64,000 bases of DNA from Siphonodentalium dalli. Its lineage: Eukaryota; Mollusca; Scaphopoda; Gadilida; Siphonodentaliidae. This document shows, in pieces, positions 33,330-46,400 of the stretch (position 1 is its first letter; each line of letters begins with the position of its first letter). Both the position numbers and the translations under genes were made by a program. The notes beneath the pieces are model-generated. The model saw nothing but the letters and a program-made list of their open reading frames with translations, was not told the DNA's origin and made no database searches. The DNA is taken from contig CP136069.1 in NCBI GenBank assembly GCA_032622095.1, positions 205,392,690 through 205,456,689 of the forward strand. Direction: 5' to 3'.

Positions 33330-33960
33330 ATGTATATGTACTGCATTTTCGCTTGTCTTTTCAGACCCTCTAGGAAGCAACAAAAAACGATAATATATTA
33401 CTAAGGCTGTCATATGCATGCATCTGATCATTCATCGGCTTACATTATCAAGACACCATTCCATTATGTAATCGATGGCAATTATCAACCTATTGTTTGG
33501 CGGCTTCTTTGTAGATTTGGCACCCCTGTGCTCAGTGTGATTTGAACCAGTAAGGCAACCGAGGTCACTTCCTCTGCTAATAAACACACGCAGACAATAT
33601 AAATTTGACACGATCATACCTCAGCCAAAGTGCTGTTTGGCTCATTTTGATGTTTTAAAAATTTTGATTAAAAAAAATTATTTAAATTATTTCTTTTAGA
33701 TTAAATTACTTGCTCTATATTTTTTCACAAATACATGTATTGAATCTAGCGACTGCAAGATATATTGGTACATACATGCCCCATTCACAGATTCTCAGAT
33801 CCATATATAAAATTTCGCAAATCTTATAACAAATTTTATTTAAAAGAAAAATGAAATAAAAAGTAATTAATTTTTTTTTTTTTAGATTGAAATCTAGCTC
33901 AATTTAACAGAAAATAAAAAAAAACATTGTTTTGAATCAATATATAAAGAAAAAACTGTT
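33330..33960. other. intergenic, nothing recognised
   Basis: Very AT-rich, with A and T runs. No exon or element end. Confidence 0.4.
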
Positions 33961-33964
33961 ATAT

Positions 33965-34181
33965 CATCCGCCAGGGTATCCCGAGTCCATTTGAAGCATT
34001 AGTAGCATTTGCAGCGAAAGCCGGCGATCTGCGGTGACAAAAGCAATGGTCATTGGATGCTAATATTTCCTACTCAAAATCGCGGCGATGTCGCAGTGTT
34101 TAGATGTGGGCAATTTGTGGCGAGTCACGGTGATTTTGAGTGGACCGATCGCCACGATGAGCGGAATGAGGCTGCTTCGTC

Positions 34182-34216
<35 letters not shown>

Positions 34217-34340
34217 GGGGTACTGAAAAATTCACACGTGTTGATAATTGTTGTAAGTTGAGTTTCTTCCGCCCATCGAATTGTCAAAGTTTCGCAGGGC
34301 CCAGGTTAGCTGTTTTTAGTTGTTTAACCTGAAAGGCAAT
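33965..34340 (+). promoter_or_regulatory. CpG-richer patch with a 32-base poly-G run; possible DENND1 5' region
   Basis: The local rise in CpG (AGCGAAAGCCGGCGATCTGC, ATCGCGGCGATGTCGC) about 1.7 kb upstream of the first DENND1 exon found, plus a donor-like GGGCCCAG|GTTAGC at about 34304, would suit a 5' exon. No start codon in the right phase is seen here. The poly-G run is at 34184-34215. Confidence 0.25.
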
Positions 34341-34344
34341 CGTC

Positions 34345-35000
34345 TGATAAAAAATCATAAACAGGCCAACAGGAGACTGAGTATTAGCTACTAGTACAGC
34401 TATCCTTAATGTATTTATTATTGACCACCTATAACATGGTGTCATCCCAGTAATACCATGGTGACCACTAACACCTCATTAAGGTTACTGCCTCAATACC
34501 GCGATGCATGCAGGATTTAAAGCAATTAAAAGCAAAATTTCAAACATAAATTTCACGATTGCAACAGTAAACACGTTACTAAAAAAAATCACGTGCAGTT
34601 TTTGTGAATGCAACATGATTGGTCTTCATTGTAATCTTTCAGCGAGTGCCCCACAATGTAGCAGGCCATGAACTTTACGGGACTTTGAAGTTGCTGACAT
34701 TGTTTTGGCTGTCAAATTATAAACTCAACCTATCCCTGCATTTATTGGCTTTACACTTCAAGTTCAGTGATTCTCCTTACATATCTGTGTAACTTAACAA
34801 GATCCCCATGGACACATTCTTTTTTCAACTTTTAGTGTGACGACCCGCTAATAGACTGCAGTATCATAACCGCTCGGTATTTGTAACTTCACTACAGTGA
34901 CCATCCCCGTTACTGCTGTGGATTCCGGTAATACCGCAGTCATTACGGGGGTATCACCCCATTTTTCAAGTCAATTACTATGAGGTTAGCGGTAGGCCTA
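34345..35000. other. upstream region of DENND1; one phase-compatible ATG
   Basis: No repeat recognised. ATGAG|GTTAGC at 34980-34986 would splice in phase to the exon at 35970 (AG|A, arginine), but a two-residue exon is a weak candidate that could be chance. The TTAATTACCG-like dispersed GTAATACCG motifs at 34450-34950 may be repeat traces. Confidence 0.25.
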
Positions 35001-35213
35001 CAGTAATGCCCTAATTAATCGACCCTTTAACCACAGCAGAATTATGGCTAACTTTTCAGGATTTAGTCGAAAATATGGCTTGTTGCCATTCATCGGAAAG
35101 CTCTTGGGGAGAGCTTTCAGATGAATGGCAACAAGCCATATTTCCGACTAAATCCTGAAAAGTTACCCATTATTCTGCTGTGGTTAAGGGGTCGATTATT
35201 TAAGGCATTACTG
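35001..35213. mobile_element. Tc1/mariner-like foldback MITE
   Basis: CAGTAATGCCCTAATTAATC to GGCATTACTG with arms of about 100 bp around GGAAAGCTCTTGGGGAGAGC. Sister of 15514 and 50879. Confidence 0.8.
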
Positions 35214-35969
35214 TCGGTCATGATCACTTTCACAGATTGCTGCTTCCATCTACCAGCAGAAGGGTAGCACACTACTTACATGACTAAACTATGTAGGACA
35301 CCTACTATCAATAAATTAGTTTTAGATCTATGAATTTGTGTTGGAATCAATCCCTGATATGCCGTTTGTTATTGGAACCCTAGAATCCTAATGTGAAAAA
35401 AGCATATAAACATTTTGAAGCTCACTAACTAATAGTATCCATATTTATTATATGCTTGCCTATAAAATAGTGGAAAATTACCGAAATGTAGATCAATGTA
35501 TGTATCTCTTAGAAGCCACAGTGAAATAATTATTTCACTGTGGCTTGCCGGCTGTTTATTCGAGCGCGAATCAATACGCCTAGTACGTACCAGACTATTT
35601 CCTGTTTGTAAACACTGACACACGCTCTTCAATTAAGTAGAGTTAATAATTTAATTAAGTAAGAGTTTATTTAGCAACATTGAGAATTAATAAGGTGAAT
35701 TAATAATGTGCATATAATAAAAAGAATACCTACAGTTCTTTATTTGAATACCTGATACATCTCATTCGTGTCTGGAATAAAATATCAAATTTTCACTTGT
35801 GACTTGCAGCCGCTCGTGAAAATTTTATATTCAGAAATCAAACAAAAACTGTATGTATTCTCTGTATATATATAACATTTTTGAAGCTTGCTATCTGTAC
35901 ATTTATATCGTTTGTCAAAATAAAGAAGATGTACCCTGAGTGCTATGAAATAATGATTACTTTTTACAG

Positions 35970-36034
35970 ACGTAATCCGAAGAAACTCTTCGAGGTATTT
36001 CTTGAAATAGGGAAACCAACAGAAGCAGGTGGAG
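35970..36034 (+). CDS. DENND1: DENND1 exon 1 of those seen
   Basis: Acceptor TTTTTACAG, donor GGAG|GTAAGA. Encodes [20 protein letters not shown]. The exon begins with the third base of a codon, so a coding exon must precede it. An in-frame ATG at 35929 inside the upstream sequence could give an alternative start. Confidence 0.9.
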
Positions 36035-39000
36035 GTAAGATTTATTTTATCTGCAAATGGATGTAATTTCATTGCTATAAATTTTCGAGGTTTAGCAGTT
36101 TTCAATAAGTTTTTTGGTCTGTCACTATTAACCCTTCCATGCAAGCCTGCAAATAGTGTGTCTGTCATTTGCAGAATGAGGTCCCCAGAGGGTGAATTTA
36201 GTGATGCTATCCCGCACAGTGGGCTAGCATCACCAAATTCACCCTCTGGAGACCTCATTCTGCTTAGGCCTCATCTTCTGGGAAGTATCTATAGTATCAA
36301 ATTAAGATTGTTTTTAGTTACATTTCCCTTCTGGGAAGTTTCTATATCCCCTAATTTGCAGAAGATAAAATTCATTATTGAGGTGCCCAATGGGTGAACA
36401 TCACCAACTTCAACTGGGGAACTTCAATCTGATCCTAGGTCTCATATCAGATGATGGCCTAAGCAGAATGAGGTCCCCAGAGGGTGAATTTAGTGATGCT
36501 AGCCCGCTATGCGGGATAGCGTCACTAAATTCACCCTCTGGGGACCTCATTCTGCAAATGACAGACACGCTTGCTTCCATGAGCGGAGATTCGTGAAATT
36601 TTGAGAAAAGTAGGCAAACACCTGCTGTGTATTGGCAGATATAAATCTGCTTACAAACAAACATATGCTCTCCATCATAATTAAGTAAAGTGGGTTTTAG
36701 GGGATGGCTGACAGCCCTTTCAAATCTTCCCGGGTATCATCCCAAACTCCATGGTGTGAAGATATCATATGATAGACCCAGCTTGGAGTATTTCTGACAT
36801 GACTCTAAATTGCCGTTGCGATGGTTGTTTGTTCTGCTTGATTTTGAGTTACGCAGCATTACATGTTGGTTTTAAATTTAATTACTCCACACATTGAATA
36901 TAATTCATTTAATAATTGGTTTATTTATTATTGTTATTCATGCTCCAAACCATTGGCAAGGGTGGTGTGTTTGCAGAGGCATGGTGAAATGCTGGTTTTA
37001 TATATTAATTAAAGAACAAAAACATAATTGATTTCCATCATGAACTTCTTCTGGCCTACATGTACATGTATGTATTGCTTTTACATTGTCGCAGTAAAAA
37101 AATTATAATTCTGTTTTTCACTTGTACTTTTGCTGATTTATTACAGAAAAAAAATATATAATTTGGAATTTGTTATTTGTTTCAGAACCATTCATCTTGC
37201 AGAAATACCCTGAAGATTACAATCAAGTGGTATGTATATATTCTAGACTTCAAACAATGATTGTCTGAGCCAAAACTGTTGATAGTAATTTATTGGAATA
37301 TACCTTTAATACTCGTATTTTAATTTGCTGCAGACTTTGTCTTAGTATCGCACTGTAAAGTCTGAAGACAACAAAAATTCATTGTTGATCACTATTGACT
37401 ACTGAGATTTCATTGTTGATCGCTATTGACTACTGAGATAGCCAGGTCTATCTTGATAATCAGCAATTTTAAGCCAGACCCAACCAAAGTCTGCCATGAT
37501 TGTAAACTGAAGTTTTATGCGTTTAACCCTTTACCCAACAAAACGCCCAGAAAAATAGCCCAAATGAAGCTGCAACAGCCTAAATTATCTTGGGTCTGTC
37601 TCAATTAGAACCATACAAATATGGATATCATTGGAACCGGCTCATTGACCACATTGTGATAGTTACAGTTATGCCCTGTGCCAATGCATTCTCTTATATA
37701 TGTGAGTTGACCATAGGTCGCCTCGCATATATAAGAGAATGCATTGGCCTAAAAAAAAATCATTTTTTAACACTTTTTACCATTTTTTCTTACATTCTTT
37801 AACAATTTTATAATTTTTTCTTACATTTTTTAACAATTTTTATAATATTTTTCTACATTCTTTGACAATTTTATCATTTTTAATATGTGTTAAGCCAATG
37901 CATTCTCTTATATATGCGAGGCGACCTATGACACAGGGCCGTTTTGTTGGGTAAAGGGTTAATGGCCAGGTATATTACATGTAGAAGTAGACTACCGCTA
38001 TAATAGTTAATATTAATACAGTCCCCAGATGGGAAGTTTTGAGTGGAAAAGTTTGGATCTTTGATTACTGATAACTCTGCATACATGAATTGGTTTTTTT
38101 GTGTGCATCACATCGCACCCTCTCCAATACGATGCATTGCATCATGAATTTAAAAACACGATGCATGGGAATCTCGATAAATCGTGGCAACCCTACTGCC
38201 ATAAGTAAATGACTTATCGAACTGGGGTTGCACCCCAGTTAGACCACAATTTGGTTAGACTTTAAACATGATTATAAACCGCAAGACAACCAGAGGATTG
38301 TGTGGTTAGAATACATGTAATCATCAACTGGTATGAAATGACAAATTCCAGTACAATTGCGGCTCCAACAAATTTATATATGCCATAGTTAGCACTGAAG
38401 TAGCTATGTACAGTGTATTGACAATCAAGGAATATAACCAGGGTTTCTTTCTGCATTTAATCGCGGTGCCACAGCTGTCACAAAACTATTAACTGTGCTG
38501 TGGTTATGATTTCACAACAATTATAAATAAGCACATAATAACCTCAGTTACTGGGTTAATTATTTAGGGCAAGCCTTGAAATAGGGTGTCTGTCATTTGC
38601 AGAATGAGGTCCCCAGAGGGTGAATTTAGTGATGCTACCCCGCTATGTGGGGTAGCATCACTAAATTCACCCTTTGGGGACCTCATTCTGCAAATGACAG
38701 ACACCCTATTTCAAGTGAATTATTTGGATGCCAGAGCTGGGAGGACAATTTCTGTCCTAAGGCATATTTCTGGTAGTTAACCGGGCTGCCTTCAGCATTA
38801 ATAACATAATGGAGTTTTACTTTGTGTACTACAGTCAAATTCAATTAATTGCATAGCGTTGGTGCAATTAACCGAAATAAGCCGAAATAATGTAATACCC
38901 ACCCCAAGCTGTTTTTCTATCACCAGCACCAGTTTATAAATACACTGTATTTTTATGTTTCGTTCATTCAATTTCATCAACCATTTAGTTTGTTTAATAA

Positions 39001-40415
39001 TAATAATGCCTATAAAGAGCTTAATTTAGTTATCTCATATTAAAAAGACGTATTTAAAAAAAAAATATTTACAAATTGTTATAAATTCGGTACTGACTTT
39101 TGACCTCTTCTCATCAACATTTTTGGCGATTTTGGTATGCATAAAAATGGAATACAGTGTGAGCCTTATGCATATTTTATGCAAATATCCGAATTATGCA
39201 TTTAAGCGATATGCAGTTAACTGAAATTGACTGTAGTACTTATTACTGTTTTCCATCATTTGCAGGATGTGTTGAAGAATGTGTCCATGTTTGCTTTTCC
39301 TTGTGACACCGATTGGTAAGATTGATTATGATTTGTCTTCATATATGAATTATTAAACTGAATTAATAGGTTGTCTGCAAAATTTATTACCGAGCAAGCA
39401 ACCAACAACTGATGATCCATTCAAACACTTTAGCATCGAGAAAATAGCTTCTATTACCATCATCTGAATCCATTTTAATGCAGTTTGTAATTGATGTACC
39501 TGTCAATCCATTTAAAATTAATATTGCAGAGCAACAATTTTTGATTGATTACTAAAGCAATGGATATTTCCACAGCTAAATATTTATCAGCAGATATTTT
39601 CTACCAATCAGCAACTGAACAGGTCGCTTGCTGCATTGAGAATTCTATGTTCACCCTAATTATGAGATCCGCGTTTACTTTCAGTGTTAAAAAAATGACC
39701 ATTTTCAAAAAATGTTTACTTGTCAAATTATAATGAACTGAAATTTGTGCCATGATGTTGGAAAATCATCCATGATTATAACACTTATTTTCTTTTTACA
39801 TGACACTCGCCATATATTTCATAATTAAAGACAAAAAGAATATATGTTCTCGTGTGTATTTTAGCATATAGGCAAGCACTGTAAAACTAATTAAACTATT
39901 TCTGCCGATGCCTTATCTCATAGCAACCATATGCTCCTCCCACCATTGAATATGTGTGGGAAACCTCCAAGGACATACTGTATACACCCGTCAGTTGTCC
40001 CATCTCCGAAAAAAATCATGGGGTGGTACTCAAAGATAAGCCCATTCCTATTTTTAGAACTTAGGGGGCATGTATAGATTGATGTCAAGTTAACTCTGAA
40101 TAATGATCACAAAAATGTAAGCACATATCCACATACACATCAAAGAAATATGCTCTATCTTTATATGCTTTATCTACAATATATAATGAAATATGACACA
40201 ATAAAATAAAAAGAATACAAAAAAGTTCTATTTGTTATTTTTTCGAATGTGTTTCCTTACAAATAAAATTATGTACACTATATTACCCGTTCTAATTTTA
40301 CATATGGGGGTCATATGGGGGTCATATGGGGGTCGCGAAAGTAAGCCCAGTCCCAAGTTTTTGTGTAAAAAAATTCACTGAACCCATGGGCTTACTAATG
40401 GGTGTATACAGTATG

Positions 40416-40470
<55 letters not shown>

Positions 40471-43400
40471 GCATACTAATGGGTGTATACAGTATGCTAC
40501 ACTTTGAAGGGGTGCAAGATTTTATTTTATCACTTGTTTGCAAAACTTCGTATAATATTATTTATAACAATTTTTTCCAGTCAAACAGTAGACCACTTCA
40601 CGTTTGTTCTGACTGATGATGAAAGTAAATTCCGATTTATCTTCTGCCGACATGCCACTGGAGCGCAGACTGCTCTGTGTATTTTGAGGTAAGTGTCTAC
40701 TGTCTTCGGGAAATTGTTTTACTTGTGTCCTCTTATTCTCTAAGAATGTTTTTTGCTTATAACTGAATTTAGTGGCAATATACTGTTGTCACCCACGATT
40801 GGGTGAGACATGGGGATTTGCCTGGTGCCCCTCTGGTAACATTCCAGGTCGAGAGCAGCGACAAATCCCTGTGTCTCACAAAAACAAGGGTGACAACTGT
40901 TTTATTATCTGAAAAAGGAGTACACATGCACCTCATTAATGCCAGGCCTAAGTGCATGCGAATATTCTTTAATCCAGTTCAAAGAGTTAATTCTATGTTG
41001 GAATCCTCGCTTTTTAGAATATAAAACATTCAAATTTTTGGTTAATTAGCACATCCTTCATTTGCGCAGCTATTTCCAGTCAGTTCGCTGGTTGCATGGT
41101 GGGAATCGGTTCACGAAAGAGGAGTAAAGAAATTTCAAAGTAGAGTGGCCATACAGCAAAATGTTCGGTTTTGTTTTAAATGAGCGTATATGTGTATAGA
41201 CGGCTAGACGCAGGTGGATGTGTTAATTTCGAGAATGCTAAAATGTTAAACTAACAAGTTTCAGTGGTGCAAGAAATTAACAACTGTCACAGACTGTTAC
41301 GCAACATAAGTATATTCTTGTGAAGTCGTAGGAATGTATAGCAGAAAGGAAATTGTCAACTGATATACAATAAAGAGTGGTTATTTGAACTTTATAGCTC
41401 AGTACCGAAATGTATTTGTAATATATGTGCAATTGTCTGCAATGGATACCAACTACATAATATAGTGTATCTATTTGTTCCATGCTATTCATTATTGATA
41501 TAAAAAGGTCCAATAGGAACATTACACCTTATAACGGATTTATGTCCGTGATAACACCATTTACACATAGCATGTTTTAATTGCAAATTAAAAACAACAA
41601 TTATGCAAATTGGCAAACACCACAGTTCGCGATTGTTACGAAACAGTGGGGTGTATAAAATGAGCATTTTAAGAAATTATTAGAGAGCTGTGAGGGAATC
41701 TCTGCACATTGATTATTTCATAGCTCTATGTTTACTGGTAAATGCTGAGCGGTCAAAAACTTTCGAAATGTTACCCTCGAGGGTAACAAGTGATTTACGG
41801 CCTGCCATGTGATGCCCCCTCAGCCAATCAGAAGAGAGGAAAATGGAATGAAGGATAACAATAGGATATAAACAACCATCATAAAACACAATATTTATAA
41901 ATATCAGGAATGAGATGATTTTGTAACCTGATTGGTTGATTCTATTTAACCCTTTCTATACTAAATACTCATTTACGAGAAGTTCACTTAGGAAATGTTC
42001 AGATAATAAGTTCAACAAATGATCATATTTCAACATTTCCCACCAACTTAACCCTTTACCCAACAGAAGGGCCCTGTGCCAATGCATTCTCTTATATATG
42101 CGAGTCGACCATAGGTCGCCTCGCATATATAAGAGAATGCATTGGCTTAACACATTAAAAATTATAAAATTGTTAAAGAATGTAAGAAAAATGGTAAAAA
42201 GTGTTAAAAAAAGATTTTTTTTAGGCCAATGCATTCTCTTATATATGCGAGGCGACCTATGGTCGACTCGCATATATAAGAGAATGCATTGGCACAGGGC
42301 ATAACTGTAACTATCACAATGTGGTCAAGGAGCCGGTTCCAATGATATCCATATTTGTATGGTTCTATTGAGACAGACCGAAGATATTTTAGGCTGTTGA
42401 AGCTTTATTTGGCCGGTTTTGGCCGGTTTGTTGGGTAAAGGGTTAATGAATATAATTTCCTCTGCACTTGTATTATCATTTTGTCTGGCTGTCATCTGGC
42501 CATATATCATAAACACCCCTCCAAATAAATAATAGACCATTCGGATGTATACTTTTATAACTGAATGAGAGAATCCATTTATTATCGAAAGTGAAAATGT
42601 TTGTGACTTTGTAATACACTGATTGCAAAACTATGCCAAGCATAACCTTCTGGTCAATTGCTAGTATGGTAACAGGGAAAATCAAACCTGCAAATAGTGT
42701 GTCTTCTATTTGCAGAATGAGGTCCCCTGGAGGGTAAATTTATTGATGCTATCCCACACAGCGGGCTAGCATCATTAAATTCACCCTCTGGGGACCTGCT
42801 TAGGCCTCATCTTCTGGGAAGTATCTATAGTCTCAAATTGACATTGATTTATTTGCTTTTTCCCTTCTGTTGAGTTTCTATATCCCCTATTTTGCAGAAG
42901 ATAAAATGCATAATCAAGGTCATGTGACTAATGGGTGAACATCACCTACTTCAACTGGGGAAATTCAATCTGATCCCAGGTCTCCCATAGAAGTCGAGGC
43001 CTAAGCAGAATGAGGTAGCCAGATGGTGAAATTGGTGATTATGATTGGCCTCTCGTTTTAGCTTTCTCCTGTGGTATGATGCCTTATATAAACTGCTGAA
43101 CTTGCTATGTTTTTAGATGCGATAAATATCTGCCGATTGTGTTCGGCCTCTTGTTTTAGCTTCCTCCCATGGTATGATGCCTTTTATAAACTGCTGAACT
43201 TGTTATTATTTTAGCTTCCTCCCGTGGTATGATGCCTTTTATAAACTGCTGAACCTGCTAGCTGAGGTTTTAAACCGGGGTAGTCCAGATGGGTTCCTCA
43301 AGGCTGCATACAACCATGAAGTGCCGTGTCCAAATCTGCCAGTCGCCATCATCTCGGGACAAGAGGTAATTGCAATATCATATTATACTCTCGGTATATA

Positions 43401-46400
43401 TAGGTATATAAAATGAACTGTCCAAATATACTGGTTTCTATTGTCTCAGGACAAGAGATAATTATAATTTATGTACGTTAATTGTCAAAGCTGCAAATTA
43501 ATGCAGATCATTGATATACACATGGGGTCAGTTACATACTATCATTCGCCGTCATCGTCACCGTCATGATGGCATCATCACCATCATCATCAATCGTCAT
43601 TATCATCATTGTCGTTATCACCACTGTCATCATTATCATCATCATCAACAACATCGTCATCTTTCTCTTTATCATCATAATCAGCATCATCATTATTATC
43701 GTCATCCTAATCATCGTCATCGTCATATCCATGTATTGTCTCCATCTCCATCGCTAACATCATCAACTCCATCGCTAACTCTCATTTTGTAACATAATCA
43801 TCTTCATCCTCCTCAAATCTTGTTGTCATAGTCATCTTTGTCCTGTCATCGCCTTCGTTGTTATCATCAAAGTCGTCATATTTTGTCCCGTATGTGTAAT
43901 GTTACCGTGTGTACATGTTTAGTTAATCCAGTCATGTTGAGTCATCTCTTGTTTTTTCGTACACAACCATGATTAAATTAATATATTTCATCATCATGAT
44001 GAAATATCATAGGTAGTTTTATAGGTTAACCAATACAGGTAAGTGGGTGCCTGACAAGGTGACACATCTGTCCGGGTCAACGTAAATCACATCTAGCCCT
44101 CCGGAATGACAATAAAAAGTCAGAATGGAGCACTGGCTGACGGACCTTACGGCCTTTCCTTTTGTCAACATAAGTATAGGGAAAGAATTAATGGCTTTCA
44201 ACCTATCCGTCATATAATTTCCCCACATAATGAAGGTGGTGCACAAATGTATGGATGTCAAAAGAAAGGGGAGGTTGTCTGCTGTAGGCATATTAAAGAA
44301 GATTCGAGGCTAAATGTGATGATGACCAAGGTCCCAATTTCTCACAGAAAAATTGCTCCTCGTTCTGATGACATGAATTTTGAGGTGGAAGCTGGACCCT
44401 GGAGCGGTTTATTAGAATTTTGAAAATAGTTTTAGAACGTACCCCACAAAAACAAGATTCATTTAATGCCAAAGGTAGAATTTCTAGGTTTTTGAAAATT
44501 ACTCCCAATGAGTTAAAAAGATGCCAAAATGTTTTGATAAGACCATCATCAGTTGCAGATTGCTGACTATATGCCATGCTAAGCGCATGTCATATAATGT
44601 TTCGACTCGTCAATTTTATTAATCATGATGAAATATCATAGGTAGAGTTATCTAAATTTGTGGTATTTTAAAGTGGGGTACTGTACTCAAATATTGTTGG
44701 TTTCTATATTCTCTGCTTCATAGATTTCCATTATCTGATGATGCTGAGTACGAAGTAATGTTACAGATGGCAGATAAGCCTGAATCCAAAAATAGAACAC
44801 TTGTCATTGAGATTTGTACTGTTTTCAGGCAAATGTATCATCCAATAATGTTATATTATATGCATAATAGTCCCATACTCATTAATTTTATTTTGTAGAG
44901 TCAGTGAGTGGCTTGAGTTCATATTTTACCACATTTTATTTATGGTCGTGGAATTTTTTTTTTATTTCAAATTATGAGAAATAGACTTGAATAGCAATGA
45001 ATTCTAGAATTGAGAACCTTGAAATTCCTTGGAATATTGTTGAAAAAAATTATTAAATTTTATCAGTTTTGACATGTGGGAACACTGATCATGTCATAAT
45101 TCTAAATGTTTTTATTTTTCCAGATGCTCAGCTTTACTGCACCTGATCCGAATAAACTACCGTCGATAACAAACAGTGTATGTATTGTACAACAGATGTT
45201 GGTTATATCATTATACAGAGAATGCAACATTATTCATTTCTCTATGATTTAACCCTTTGAGTGCCAGGGGCCGATCTCATCGGCCCTAAACCTGCAAAAT
45301 AAGTCTGTTAAAGAATATAAGAATAAATTATTAAAATTGTAAAAAATTGTCGATTTTTGTATCAACCCATATACCCTGTGCCAATGCATTCTCTTATATA
45401 TGCGAGGCGACCTATGGTCGACTCGCATATATAAGAGAATGCATTGGCACAGGGTATATGGGTTGATACAAAAATCGACCTGGCACTCAAAGGGTTAAGT
45501 GTTGACTGACTGAACATATATATTGTTACCCAAAAGCTACAAGTTACACAATCTGTACCAGAGCGCACCAATCATACTTCCTTTCTGTTACATATCAAAT
45601 ACAGATTACATGCCGTGGTATGGTGCACAGGGGATCGGGGTGCAAGTTATGAAACTTATGTTATGATAGAAGTGTTATTTCCAGACAAAAATAAACCCCA
45701 ATTTCATCATAGTTTCCTTAACTAATTGCAGAATTTTCACAAAATTTGGTGTTTTGGTTTACATTATATAACCAGATTTGAATGTGTATTAATGCTTAAT
45801 ATAGTTATTATCCCTTTATGGAGCCCCAGACAGAGATAACGATGCAGTGATGACTCGCCTGCTGGAGTGTTATATAATTATTCCTTTCATGATGGTGCAA
45901 AATTATTTATTTTTTTACAATTTTAATAATATATTCTTATATTCTTTAACAGACTTATTGTGTAGGTTTAGGGCCGATGAGATCGGCCCCTGGCACTCAA
46001 AGGGTTAAAGACCCAGTGCCCAGTGCCAATGCATTCTCTTATATATGCGAGGTGCCCTATGGTCGACTCGCATATATAAGAGAATGCATTGGCCTAACAA
46101 TTTTTTACAATTTTTATAATTTGTTCTTGTATTCTTTAACAATTTAAAAATTTCACCCATACAGAGCCCCAGACAAACATGAGCAGACGGCACTCTTCTA
46201 TATGCTTCTATATATATGTGGGGCTCCCTGCAGGGATTTTGCAAAAAAAAGGAAGTTCTAGTCATCAAAGGGTTAACCCTTTACCCAACAAACTGGCAAA
46301 AACGCCCAAATAAAGCTTCAACAGCCTAAATTATCTTCGGTCTGTCTCAATAACACCATACAAATATGGATATCATTGGAACCGGTTCATTGACCACATT

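Larger units (their letters stand above)
31680..33330. repeat. directly repeated old element, second copy split by a retrotransposon
   Basis: Segments at 31920-32090 and 32378-32532 plus 33241-33290 match (CAATAACCATCA-TGGTAAC, TTGAAAA-GGGTACGAA, ATCATATTTGAGAATGCTCTTT, TTTATCAGAGATGACC). In the second copy the match is broken at 32533 and resumes at about 33241. Confidence 0.65.

Noticed and set aside
34009-34332. 107-codon frame with a poly-glycine centre, and its poly-proline shadow
   Set aside because: The homopolymer comes from the 32-base G run. Flanking residues do not resemble a known family.
34980-34984. ATGAG|GTTAGC as the true first coding exon of DENND1
   Set aside because: Phase fits, but two residues plus a donor-like site is expected often by chance and it does not encode the MGSRI-like start known in the family.
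36029-36397. 122-codon frame overlapping DENND1 exon 1
   Set aside because: It starts in a different frame from the exon and reads through intron and MITE-A.
41770-41787. Perfect 18-bp palindrome GTTACCCTCGAGGGTAAC as an operator
   Set aside because: An isolated short palindrome in an intron of a repeat-rich genome; probably the tip of an old hairpin repeat.
43511-43792. Histidine-rich 93-codon frame
   Set aside because: An artefact of the (CATCAT)n triplet repeat in a DENND1 intron.
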